DNA of 57,138 nucleotides from Nostocales cyanobacterium LEGE 11386. GTDB taxonomy: Bacteria; Cyanobacteriota; Cyanobacteriia; Cyanobacteriales; Nostocaceae. The notes below the pieces were generated by a model. That model did no database searches, was not told where the DNA came from, and was given only the letters and a program-made list of their open reading frames with translations. Position numbers and translations under genes: made by a program. Below are positions 7,567-16,073 of this stretch, one piece after another (the first letter of the stretch is position 1; each line of letters starts with the position of its first letter). Where the stretch lies: positions 1-57,138 of the forward strand of contig JADEXK010000040.1 in assembly GCA_015207155.1 (NCBI GenBank), in the 5' to 3' direction.

Positions 7567-10091
7567 CCTCGACCAATTAAATTGACGATCGCTTTCACTA
7601 AGGCTTCAGGATCTACTGGTTTGGGGATATGCAACTGAAATCCTGCTGATAATGCTTGTTGCTGATTCATTTCCCCAGCGTAAGCTGTCAGAGCGATCGC
7701 TGGTAGATTTCCTCCCTGTTCTGGCGATCGCTTTCTTAGTTCCCGCATCAGCATATAACCATCTGTCTGTGGCATCCCAATATCACTGATCAAAATATCT
7801 GGTAATGATTGAGATAAGAACTGTAGCGCCTCTGGTGCTGATGCCACGGCAGTTACATTCACATTATATTCTTGGAGAATAAAGGTTACTAAGTCTCGGA
7901 TATCCGGTTCATCATCCACCACGAGAACTTGTGTACCTGAGAGTAGCTGAGAATCAGAAATCAAAAGTTCAAGGTTATTTTCTTCATACATCACCTGTTT
8001 GCTCCTTCCCAAAAGCGGTAGCCTCACGGTAAAGGTTGCACCCAATCCTTCTCCAGGACTTTCAGCTTGAACCGTTCCCCCATGCAGTTCAACAACTTGA
8101 CGCACAATCGCCAATCCTAAACCTAGTCCACCAAATTTACGCGTAGTTGTGCTGTCAGCCTGACGAAAGTAATCGAAGACATAAGATAGGAATTCTGGTG
8201 TGATTCCCTGACCTGTATCGCTGACCTGAATTTGAGCCTGGGAATCTACTTCACCTAGGCGAATTTCTACCCGTCCGCCTACGGGTGTAAACTTGACCGC
8301 ATTAGATAATAGATTCCAAAAAACTTGTTGCAGCCGATTGGGGTCACCCATAACATGTCCCATCAGAGGATCAATTATGGTCTGAATTTGAATTGACTTG
8401 GCTTCTACTGCCAAGCGTAATGTTTCTAATGAGGCTTCTAGCACCATGACCAAATTTACTGGATAGATGTTTAAGCTCAATTTTCCTTGGAGAATGCGAG
8501 AAACATCTAATAAATCTTCAATTAATTGAGTTTGTAATTTGGCATTGCGTTCAATTGTTTCTAGAGCTTGGTTAGCGGTTTTTTCATCAAACTTGCGACA
8601 TCGGAGTAATTTTGCCCATCCTAAAATGGGATTGAGTGGGGTGCGTAGTTCATGGGAGAGAATCGCTAAAAACTGGTCTTTGATGCGGTTGGCGACCTCT
8701 GCTTCTTGGCGTGCTGACCGTTCCCTTTGGAGTAGGCGATCGCGTTCTTGTTCTGCTAGTTGGCGTTCGCTAATATCCAACACCATCGCAACTCCATCGT
8801 GCTGGGAGTCATTCAGCAGCGCCACTCCTAGAACAATTGGTACTCGCTTACCATTGCGGTGGATATACTCTTTTTCGTAAATTTGGGAAACTCCAGTCGC
8901 TTGCACCTGGGCGATCGCGCGATCGTCTGAATGTTCGTACTCTGGAGGGGTGATTTCTCGCCAATTAATTTTACCTAAGGTGGCAAATTCTTCGCGAGTG
9001 TAACCAATCAGCTGTAAAAAAGCATCGTTGGCCTCAGTGATGAAACCATCGATAGTCCAAAAAGCTAACCCGATGAGGTTGGACTCAAATAACCGCCGAA
9101 ATCTCGCTTCGCTATTGCGTAATGACTGTTCCACCTGTTTGTGAGCTGTAATATCACGAGAGACAGTGATTACACCCTCAACAGTGCGATCGCTATTGCG
9201 TAATGGTGTCAGGATATATTCATAAAAATGCACCCCATCTGCGGCAATATATTCACATTCATCTCTAATTGGATGCCCAGTCTTCATCACAATTTGGCGT
9301 TGATGCTCTATTTTCTCCATCAGGTCTGTAGATAAATTCAATTCTCGTACAGTCCTACCAAGAATCTCCTGACTCTTTAAGCCCAATATAGCGGCTGCAC
9401 CATCACTAATATATTGATAGCAACCTGAACGATTAAAAATATAAATATGATCAACAGAAGCGGCCAGGATCGCATTTAAAACATTTGCCTGTTCTTGAAC
9501 CTTGAGCGTCAATTGGCGGGTGCTTTCTTCTGATTGTCGGCGATGAGTCACATCTGTACAAACTCCAATCATTCGCACCGCCTGTCCTTGCTCATCATAG
9601 ATAAATCTTCCCTTGCCGAAAATCCAATGTATGCTTTGGTCTGGCCAAACAACACGAAATTCATCGGTGTAGTCAATCTTTTTTGCTAAAGCATTGATAA
9701 TAACTTGGGTGACAGATTGCTGGTCTTCTGGATGAACACACTCAAGAAATGCCTCATAGGTGTTATCAAAACTGCCTGGAACTAAACCAAAAAGCAGTTG
9801 ATGATTTTCCGACCAGATCAGTTGACCAGTCGTAATATTCCAGTCCCATAAACCCATTTGGGCAGCATCTAGTGCTAGCTTCAGGCGTTCCTCGCTTTCT
9901 TGCAGAGCTACCTCTACCTGAGGATTCCTGTCTGCTGTTGCTAGTTTCGCTGCTAATATTTTCAGTTGCTGTTCTAATGCTGCTTGCCTTTGCTGATACT
10001 GGATCTCTGATTGCTCTAACTCAGCTACACGTCGTCGTAGAGATGCTAATTCATCAGTGAATTCGCCGGAATTTCTATCAACCTCTGGCAT
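7563..10091 (-). CDS. Hybrid sensor histidine kinase, PAS-PAS-PAS-HisKA-HATPase-REC
   Basis: Soluble 842-aa hybrid kinase. Order seen: an N-terminal coiled coil (about 10-55), three PAS domains (about 70-190, 205-320 and 330-450, each followed by a PAC-type GV.TDVTHR, GVITVSRDIT or AMVLDISER end), a HisKA domain with the phospho-acceptor His in FLAILSHELRTPLNPILGW, a HATPase domain with N box NLLSNAVKFTP and G boxes DTGQGI and GLGLGLAIV, and a C-terminal receiver (about 720-840) with LVVDDEPD, the phospho-acceptor Asp in ISDIGMPQTDGY and Lys in PKPVDP. There is no membrane segment, so it senses an intracellular signal through PAS domains. A partner regulator is not adjacent. Confidence 0.9.
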   Translation of the reverse strand: MPEVDRNSGEFTDELASLRRRVAELEQSEIQYQQRQAALEQQLKILAAKLATADRNPQVEVALQESEERLKLALDAAQMGLWDWNITTGQLIWSENHQLLFGLVPGSFDNTYEAFLECVHPEDQQSVTQVIINALAKKIDYTDEFRVVWPDQSIHWIFGKGRFIYDEQGQAVRMIGVCTDVTHRRQSEESTRQLTLKVQEQANVLNAILAASVDHIYIFNRSGCYQYISDGAAAILGLKSQEILGRTVRELNLSTDLMEKIEHQRQIVMKTGHPIRDECEYIAADGVHFYEYILTPLRNSDRTVEGVITVSRDITAHKQVEQSLRNSEARFRRLFESNLIGLAFWTIDGFITEANDAFLQLIGYTREEFATLGKINWREITPPEYEHSDDRAIAQVQATGVSQIYEKEYIHRNGKRVPIVLGVALLNDSQHDGVAMVLDISERQLAEQERDRLLQRERSARQEAEVANRIKDQFLAILSHELRTPLNPILGWAKLLRCRKFDEKTANQALETIERNAKLQTQLIEDLLDVSRILQGKLSLNIYPVNLVMVLEASLETLRLAVEAKSIQIQTIIDPLMGHVMGDPNRLQQVFWNLLSNAVKFTPVGGRVEIRLGEVDSQAQIQVSDTGQGITPEFLSYVFDYFRQADSTTTRKFGGLGLGLAIVRQVVELHGGTVQAESPGEGLGATFTVRLPLLGRSKQVMYEENNLELLISDSQLLSGTQVLVVDDEPDIRDLVTFILQEYNVNVTAVASAPEALQFLSQSLPDILISDIGMPQTDGYMLMRELRKRSPEQGGNLPAIALTAYAGEMNQQQALSAGFQLHIPKPVDPEALVKAIVNLIGRG

Positions 10092-10266
10092 TTACAAGAC
10101 AACTCACACTAAAATAATCTTCATCTCAATAGTATGTACCTCATAACTTTGATTGAGTATGAATTCTTTAGATAAAAAACACAATCTATCCTACGGTACA
10201 TAAGGATTTCAGCCAAAAGGTATATACAAAAATTAACTTTTATGTGTGTGCATCACAGATATGAGA

Positions 10267-10965
10267 TTAGTTCTTTAGTTTCATGTAAGCTCCACCAACG
10301 ACTAATCCGACAAACTGCGCCCAGTAAACAGCACTGGATGGGTTGACACCAGATGGCGGAATATTTAAGCTGCCGATACCATAAAATAACTGTTGTATAA
10401 ACCACCAAAAGAGATAGAAATAAGCTGGCAGTTCGATAGGGATATACAGTATTAATAGTGGCATAACTGTGTCGATTTTAGCTTGAGGAAACTTCATCAC
10501 GTATGCCCCTAAAATAGCTGCGATCGCGCCATTTGCTCCAATTAATGGGATTGTTAAATTCGGTTCCATGAGGATTTGTGTTATTCCTGTCAAGATACCA
10601 GCACTGAGATACAATCGCAAATAACGCCCATGTCCGAGAATATTTTCTACAGTTTTGCCAAAAACCCATAAAAATAGCAGGTTCCCCAGAATTTGACTAA
10701 AACTACCGTGGAGAAACATGCCAAAAAACACTGAGGTTGAACGCCAAACAACTACTACCCAAGCGGCTGGATTGAAATAAATTGCATTTGTAATTGCCCC
10801 ACTAATCTGAGCAGGAATTACACCGAAATTTTTGATAAAATAACCTAACTCTCCCCGAAATTCCAGATTTAATTCCCATAAGAAGATAGCAATGTTAATG
10901 CCAATTAGCCAATAATTAATAATTGGTTTATTCTGGATGCGAATATTGTCACTAATAGGAATCAT
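10267..10965 (-). CDS. Rhomboid-fold membrane protein lacking the catalytic residues (pseudo-rhomboid)
   Basis: A 232-aa polytopic protein with the rhomboid fold: N-terminal helix YWLIGINIAIFLWEL (about 18-32), the W-R motif at 74-75, FLHGSFSQILGNLLFLW (84-100) and the GxxxG-like GAIAAILGAY helix. The active site is altered: the catalytic Ser position in the usual GASG is Asn145 (IGANGA), the catalytic His of the last helix is Gln217 (YWAQFVG, normally YWAHxGG), and the second His of the HxxxxHxxxN motif is Gln91. His86 and Asn95 remain. Its overall likeness to active cyanobacterial rhomboids is strong, so this looks like a non-proteolytic, iRhom-like derivative. The codons (AAT, CAG) are unambiguous in the read. 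Confidence 0.85.
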   Translation of the reverse strand: MIPISDNIRIQNKPIINYWLIGINIAIFLWELNLEFRGELGYFIKNFGVIPAQISGAITNAIYFNPAAWVVVVWRSTSVFFGMFLHGSFSQILGNLLFLWVFGKTVENILGHGRYLRLYLSAGILTGITQILMEPNLTIPLIGANGAIAAILGAYVMKFPQAKIDTVMPLLILYIPIELPAYFYLFWWFIQQLFYGIGSLNIPPSGVNPSSAVYWAQFVGLVVGGAYMKLKN

Positions 10966-11083
10966 TTTAATTTTAAATTTTAGATAAATATTCTCCCCAT
11001 CCCCCCATCTCTCTTTCCCCTGTTCCAGATAATTTGTGGCAAGATTGAAATCAGATCACAATGCACTCAACTAGGCAAACGAG

Positions 11084-13255
11084 ATGCTGGGAAACACACT
11101 TGTTGGAAGATACCAAATTATTAGCCACTTGGGAGGTGGGGGATTTGGTGAAACTTTTGTCGCTTGTGATACTCACTTGCCTGGATTACCTCAGTGTGTG
11201 GTCAAGAGACTCAAGCCCCAATCAACTGATCCAGTAAATTTGGAAACAGCGAGGCGTTTATTTGATACAGAAGCGCAAGTTCTGTATAAATTAGGCACTC
11301 ACGATCGCATACCCCAGCTTTTAGCTTACTTTGAGGAAAGTGCAGAATTTTATTTAGTACAGGAATTCATCGCAGGTCATGACCTAAGTCAAGAGTTAAC
11401 TCCAGGAACAATCCTGAGTCAAGACCAGGTGATTCCCCTGATCCAAGAAATCTTGGAAATTTTAGAATTTGTCCACCAGCAAAAAGTAATTCACCGCGAT
11501 GTCAACCCGCGAAATTTACTCAGACGCCAGCAAGATCACAAGTTAGTTTTAATTGATTTTGGGGCAGTTAAGCAAATCACTACCCAAGTAATTAGCCCTG
11601 AAGGTCAAACTAAATGTACTGTTGCTATAGGCACTCCTGGATATTTACCGGGAGAACAAGCCCAAGGTACACCAAAATTTAGCAGTGATATTTATGCAGT
11701 GGGGATAATTGCCATTCAAGCCTTAACTGGATTATCTCCAGACCAGTTAAAAATTGATATTGAAACTAATGAAATTATCTGGCAAAATCAAACCACTGTA
11801 TCACCAGAATTGGCTCAATTTATCGACAAAATGGTGTGTTATGATTTCCGGCAACGCTATTCTTCGGCAACTGCTGCCTTACAAACCCTGAAGGAGTTAA
11901 CGCAGCCATCATCAGGGACTATTGCCTTGAGTCCTGCTTTGCCACCAAATTTGGCTTTGTCAATAAATAATCCAAAATTTCATAAACACAAAAAAGGCAT
12001 ATTTATTAAACTATCATTAGCAACATTTTTAGTAGGCATCAGTGGCATAGCATCTATATTTGTAATTAATAGTATTAATGCTAATAACGCTACAGCATTA
12101 TCTAAACAAGGAAGTACACTTTTTGAACTACAACGTTATCAAGATGCCCTAGCAGCCTATCAAGAAGCAGTAAATATTAGACCAGATTATGCTCAAGGTT
12201 GGAATGGTCAAGGAAAAGCACTGTTTGAATTAAAAAAATATGAAGATGCGCTGATAGCCTATGATCAAGCAATTCAACTTCAGCCGGATTATGCAGAAGC
12301 TTGGAGTGGTAGAGGCTTTGTCTTGCAAAATTTGCAGCGTTACCCAGAAGCGATCGCCTCTTTTGACAAAGCCTTACAAATAGACAGTAAAGACCCAGAA
12401 GTTTGGTATGCCAAAGGAGAAATCTTTAGTAATTTACGGCAATATAATAATGCAATTCAATCTTATAAAAAAGTAATAAAATTACAGTCAAATTATTATC
12501 AAGCTTGGTACAAACAAGGTCTAGCATTTCATAACTTAAAACAATATGATGATGCTATTACTGCTTATGAAAAAGCTATTGAATTCAAATCAGACTATGG
12601 ACAGGCTTGGTATGCTCTAGGTAATGCACTAGTAAATTTAAACCGCTACAAATATGCCTTTACAGCTTATGATAAAGCGGTACAATACCAGCAGAATTAT
12701 TACCCAGCTTGGTTTTCTAGAAGTAATGTACTCGTTACCTTACAACGCTATCCAGAAGCAATTGAATCATTTAATCAAGTCCTGAAAATTAATGCTAAAG
12801 ACTATCAAGCATTATCTAGTCGAGGGTGGGCACTACATCAAAGCCAACGCTATGAAGAAGCGGTGGAATCTTACAAGAAAGCCGCCGCAATTAAAGCAAA
12901 TGATTATCAAATCTGGTATAACCTAGGCAATTCACAATATATTTTACAGAAATACGCAGACGCGATCGCATCTTATGATCAGGCAGTGCGTCATCAGCAA
13001 AACCATGCCGAAAGTTGGTATAGCAGAGGTAATGCTTTATTAAATTTACAGCGATATCAAGAAGCGATCGCATCTTATGAGCAAGCAATAAAGTACAAGC
13101 CTAATTACCCTGAGGCAATTAAAGCCCGTAATCAAGCTCAAAGTCAAATATCGGTTAAAGAACCAAAGCCGATCATCGTCCCAACTATTCCCAATGCTGA
13201 TTCTACCAGTACAACGAGCCGCACAGGTGGTGTACTACGACTGTTTGGACGATGA
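11084..13255 (+). CDS. Membrane-anchored Ser/Thr protein kinase with C-terminal TPR array
   Basis: A 723-aa Hanks-type kinase. The kinase domain spans about residues 10-270: glycine loop LGGGGFGETF, Lys41 in CVVKRLK, catalytic loop HRDVNPRNLL with Asp139, DFG at 158-160, and GTPGYLPGEQ in place of the usual GTPGYxPPEQ. The catalytic-loop Lys of HRDxKxxN is Asn141, an atypical substitution that may lower activity. One transmembrane helix follows (about 303-327), then about ten TPR units (about 335-690), most ending in NY.QAW or DYQAW-type steps, which would lie on the opposite side of the membrane. Kinase-TPR fusions are common in filamentous cyanobacteria. Substrates are unknown. Confidence 0.9.
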   Translation: MLGNTLVGRYQIISHLGGGGFGETFVACDTHLPGLPQCVVKRLKPQSTDPVNLETARRLFDTEAQVLYKLGTHDRIPQLLAYFEESAEFYLVQEFIAGHDLSQELTPGTILSQDQVIPLIQEILEILEFVHQQKVIHRDVNPRNLLRRQQDHKLVLIDFGAVKQITTQVISPEGQTKCTVAIGTPGYLPGEQAQGTPKFSSDIYAVGIIAIQALTGLSPDQLKIDIETNEIIWQNQTTVSPELAQFIDKMVCYDFRQRYSSATAALQTLKELTQPSSGTIALSPALPPNLALSINNPKFHKHKKGIFIKLSLATFLVGISGIASIFVINSINANNATALSKQGSTLFELQRYQDALAAYQEAVNIRPDYAQGWNGQGKALFELKKYEDALIAYDQAIQLQPDYAEAWSGRGFVLQNLQRYPEAIASFDKALQIDSKDPEVWYAKGEIFSNLRQYNNAIQSYKKVIKLQSNYYQAWYKQGLAFHNLKQYDDAITAYEKAIEFKSDYGQAWYALGNALVNLNRYKYAFTAYDKAVQYQQNYYPAWFSRSNVLVTLQRYPEAIESFNQVLKINAKDYQALSSRGWALHQSQRYEEAVESYKKAAAIKANDYQIWYNLGNSQYILQKYADAIASYDQAVRHQQNHAESWYSRGNALLNLQRYQEAIASYEQAIKYKPNYPEAIKARNQAQSQISVKEPKPIIVPTIPNADSTSTTSRTGGVLRLFGR

Positions 13256-13337
13256 GAAGATCATTGCCACTGCGATCGCACTCTGAGCAAAATTAAGCAG
13301 CACTCTAAATCAACTGTTGAATTCTCTCCAACCACAT

Positions 13338-13552
13338 TAATATTAACGTGAATTCGATGAACCTCTCCCCAACCCCTCTCCGTGTCGGAGAGGGGCAAAA
13401 ATCTCCCTGATTTTCAACTAAAAATCAAGGTTTCAAAGCCTCTAACGCCACGTGCTACAACGCGGGGAACCCGCGCAACGCAGTGGCTCCTCCTGGCAGG
13501 GGAGAGGTTTGGAGAGGGGTTTTTTCCACTTGTCGAACTCACATTAATATTA
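13338..13552. mobile_element. MITE-like repeat, copy B (both terminal inverted repeats present)
   Basis: About 215 bp with 20-bp terminal inverted repeats matching at 18 of 20 positions: TAATATTAACGTGAATTCGA at 13338-13357 against the complement of 13533-13552. The interior holds the hairpin CCTCTCCGTGTCGGAGAGG (13375-13393) and the GCGCAACGCAGTGGCTCC core also seen in copy A (5710-5876). No coding capacity and no clear target duplication were found. Shorter relics of the same family lie at 27725-27744 and 55985-56041. Confidence 0.7.
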
Positions 13553-13995
13553 GTGCCTGAAGTGGGAATCATATAGAGAATTGCACTAATAGAAGTTGAG
13601 AGGTTTTTCATGGTTAATTTATATAACTTCTAAGTAAGTTTACTCAATTAGGCATCTGAGGTTGGCATTCTCAATTGAATCTAAGTGTAAATACTGTCAA
13701 AAGCCAAGTTGAATTTTGTTAATTTAACAGTATTGTTTCAACGATCATTACTCAATCTTTACGTTTAGTTGACTTATTAACCCCAGATATCCAGAAATCT
13801 CAATACAAGCAAGTAACGGAGATTTGAACATCTGACAATAACGCCTACTACCGTTGAGTTTATCCACAAATCCCGGACTGAAACTTTTGTATTTGATACT
13901 ACAAAACGCTATTAACTAATATTTATGGGGAATTGTGGCAAGCTTCCGCACAAATTTAGCTTATACGTATTAAATTTAGCTGAAGTAAAAGCAAA
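13553..13995 (+). other. Upstream region of the chemotaxis-like operon
   Basis: No gene. The only notable site is a GTA-N8-TAC match at 13889-13902. The rest is AT-rich and unremarkable. Confidence 0.4.
13889..13902 (+). promoter_or_regulatory. NtcA-type site candidate (GTA-N8-TAC)
   Basis: GTATTTGATACTAC fits the NtcA consensus exactly and lies 94 bp before the first gene of the motility operon. A weak TATTTA-like box starts 17 bp further on, closer than the 22-23 bp usual for NtcA-activated promoters. A 57-kb window should contain about a dozen such matches by chance, so this is only a candidate. Confidence 0.25.
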
Positions 13996-15063
13996 ATGAG
14001 CACAACTTCTATAGGTAACTACTCGTTACTCCAGAAACTACATCCCTTATCTTTGTTAGCACAACTCACTAGTCGCCAAGCTACTGGTTGCTTACGTGTA
14101 TTTACTGAAAAAGCTGCTTGGTCAATTAATCTAGAGGCAGGTAAACTTACTTATGCCTCTTATTCAGATCGACTTTTTGAGCGGCTTGATAGTCATTTGC
14201 GGCGCTTAAGTCAAAATATTCCTGCTCTCAACAGCGCCACTCGTATACAATTGCGGCTGATGTTTGAACCGAAAAGTGAAAATCAGTCCATACCATATGC
14301 AGATTATCAAGCAATTTGCTGGCTGATAAATCAGGAATACCTTACCCCTACACAAGCAGCAACCTTAATAGAGGAATTGGCGAAAGAAGTGCTGGAGTCA
14401 TTTCTGGCTTTAAAGGAAGGGAGTTATGAATTTTCGCCTGAGAGTTCCTGGGATGAATTACCAAAATTTTGTCATTTAGATTTGCGGTTAATAGTCGAAT
14501 ACTGTCAAAAGCAGTTACGACATCCGCAAAATATCCAGTCGCCAGTTAACGTCAGTAAGGATTCTCAAGTTTTATCTACAAAAAAGCCGCCGCCAACTCA
14601 TTCCCTATTTCAAAATGATCAACAATTGCCAGAATCAAATAATTTTGACATTTCTGAAAACAGGAATAAAAAAACTAACCAGCCACTTGCGAGAAACAAA
14701 TTATATACCATTGCCTGTATTGATGATAGTCAAACAGTTTTGAATTCCATCAAACTTTTTTTGGATGAAAACACATTTTCAGTAGTGACAATCAACGATC
14801 CAGTCAAGGCTTTGATGCAAATTCTCCGCAGTAAACCAGACCTAATTTTATTAGATGTGGAAATGCCTAATTTAGATGGCTATGAATTATGTGCTTTATT
14901 ACGGAGACATTCAGCCTTTAGAAATATCCCAATCATTATGGTAACTGGTCGAACAGGATTGATCGACCGAGCGAAGGCAAAGATGGTCAGAGCATCAGGC
15001 TACTTGACTAAACCTTTTACACAACCAGAACTGCTAAAAATGGTGTTTAAATACATAGGCTAA
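13996..15063 (+). CDS. PatA-type response regulator (PATAN + REC), first gene of chemotaxis-like operon
   Basis: A 355-aa protein with an N-terminal PATAN domain (about 1-180, starting LLQKLHPLSLLAQLTSRQAT, the adaptor-like fold of PatA and PilG-like regulators), a low-complexity linker (about 185-230) and a C-terminal receiver (about 235-355) with CIDDSQTV, phospho-acceptor Asp in LILLDVEMPNLDGYE, Thr in MVTGR and Lys in LTKPFT. Order and content of the five genes match the Nostoc punctiforme hmp locus (hmpA-hmpE), required for hormogonium motility and pilus function, and the Synechocystis PilG-type clusters. I infer the hmpA-equivalent role from gene order; other PatA-type loci exist, so no symbol is given. 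Confidence 0.85.
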   Translation: MSTTSIGNYSLLQKLHPLSLLAQLTSRQATGCLRVFTEKAAWSINLEAGKLTYASYSDRLFERLDSHLRRLSQNIPALNSATRIQLRLMFEPKSENQSIPYADYQAICWLINQEYLTPTQAATLIEELAKEVLESFLALKEGSYEFSPESSWDELPKFCHLDLRLIVEYCQKQLRHPQNIQSPVNVSKDSQVLSTKKPPPTHSLFQNDQQLPESNNFDISENRNKKTNQPLARNKLYTIACIDDSQTVLNSIKLFLDENTFSVVTINDPVKALMQILRSKPDLILLDVEMPNLDGYELCALLRRHSAFRNIPIIMVTGRTGLIDRAKAKMVRASGYLTKPFTQPELLKMVFKYIG

Positions 15064-15135
15064 TTAAAAAAGAATCAAGCCAAAATGTAGCAATTCAATG
15101 TTGATTAATATCTATTTTTTTTAGGAGAAGGGAAC

Positions 15136-15513
15136 ATGAGTCTTACCGTAGTTGGCACAATTTTGATTGTAGAAGATTCACCGAGTGAATTGGAACTCAT
15201 GAGTTATTATCTCAAAGAAAGTGGTTGCAATGTCATTAAGGCTACTGGCGCAAAAGAAGCTTTGGAACAAGCTATGTCACAAAAGCCAGATGTGATCATT
15301 ACTGATGTAGTCATGCCAGGAATGAGTGGATTTGAGTTATGCCGTTCTCTCAAAAAAAATCCGGCAACTCAAAAAGTACCAATAGTTATTTGCAGTTCTA
15401 AAAATCAGGAGATTGACCGATTATGGGCGATGAAACAAGGTGCTGATGTTTATATCACTAAGCCATATACACGCGAACAGTTACTGCGGGCGATTAAATC
15501 AGTGGTAATTTAA
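15136..15513 (+). CDS. CheY/PilH-like single-domain response regulator
   Basis: A stand-alone receiver of 125 aa: acidic pocket ILIVEDSPSE, phospho-acceptor Asp in DVIITDVVMPGMSGFE, Ser in VICSSKN and Lys in ITKPYTREQL. It has no output domain. It lies 72 bp after the PATAN-REC gene, with an AGGAGAAGGG ribosome-binding site before its ATG, and 4 bp before the CheW gene. It corresponds to the CheY (HmpB-like) position of hmp-type loci and probably takes phosphate from the CheA at the operon end. Confidence 0.88.
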   Translation: MSLTVVGTILIVEDSPSELELMSYYLKESGCNVIKATGAKEALEQAMSQKPDVIITDVVMPGMSGFELCRSLKKNPATQKVPIVICSSKNQEIDRLWAMKQGADVYITKPYTREQLLRAIKSVVI

Positions 15514-15517
15514 ATCA

Positions 15518-16015
15518 ATGAATAACTCTAGAATTATACTTGCTAAACAACCAAGCCAAAATAAGTTAGGAGACGGCTATCTTAAGTTTCAACTCAATCA
15601 ACAGACTACTGCAATTTTGTCAATGAAATACACACAAGAAGCAGTTATTTTACCTGTTGAGTCTGTAACTTCTATGCCTAATATGCTGCCCTGCATACTA
15701 GGCTTAATGAATTGGCGGAGTCACATAATTTGGGCAATTGATTTACCCAGAATGCTTAATTTAGAATCACTTGATCATCGGTTGCGGCAGTATAATGTCA
15801 TCGTTATCAAGGTAGAATCACTGCTCTTAGGCTTAGTAGTACAAGAGATAAAAGGTACAACTAAGTTTATGCCTGATGATATTCATTCTCCTGTGGGACA
15901 AGTAGCATCTAGTTTGGTTCCTTACTTACGTGGATGTGTTGTTCAACAAGGAGAAATATTGTTGGTATTAGACGCACAAGCTATTGTGCATTCTCCTATT
16001 CTCCGCAGTGATTAG
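15518..16015 (+). CDS. CheW-like adaptor protein
   Basis: A 165-aa CheW-domain protein that should couple the chemoreceptor to CheA. Recognisable features are a beta-rich CheW fold starting around residue 25, the VILPVESVTSMPNMLPCILGLMNWR strand-turn region (given in part; the family consensus has P..I.G..NLRG at this place) and the GLVVQEI strand. It starts 4 bp after the CheY gene, so the two are almost certainly co-translated from one mRNA. N-terminal extension of about 25 polar residues is unremarkable. Confidence 0.82.
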   Translation: MNNSRIILAKQPSQNKLGDGYLKFQLNQQTTAILSMKYTQEAVILPVESVTSMPNMLPCILGLMNWRSHIIWAIDLPRMLNLESLDHRLRQYNVIVIKVESLLLGLVVQEIKGTTKFMPDDIHSPVGQVASSLVPYLRGCVVQQGEILLVLDAQAIVHSPILRSD

Positions 16016-16073
16016 GTGCTAATAAAAGCCGATTTTTTAGTGTTCTCATTTACCTATTCCAGCGAATTACAGT

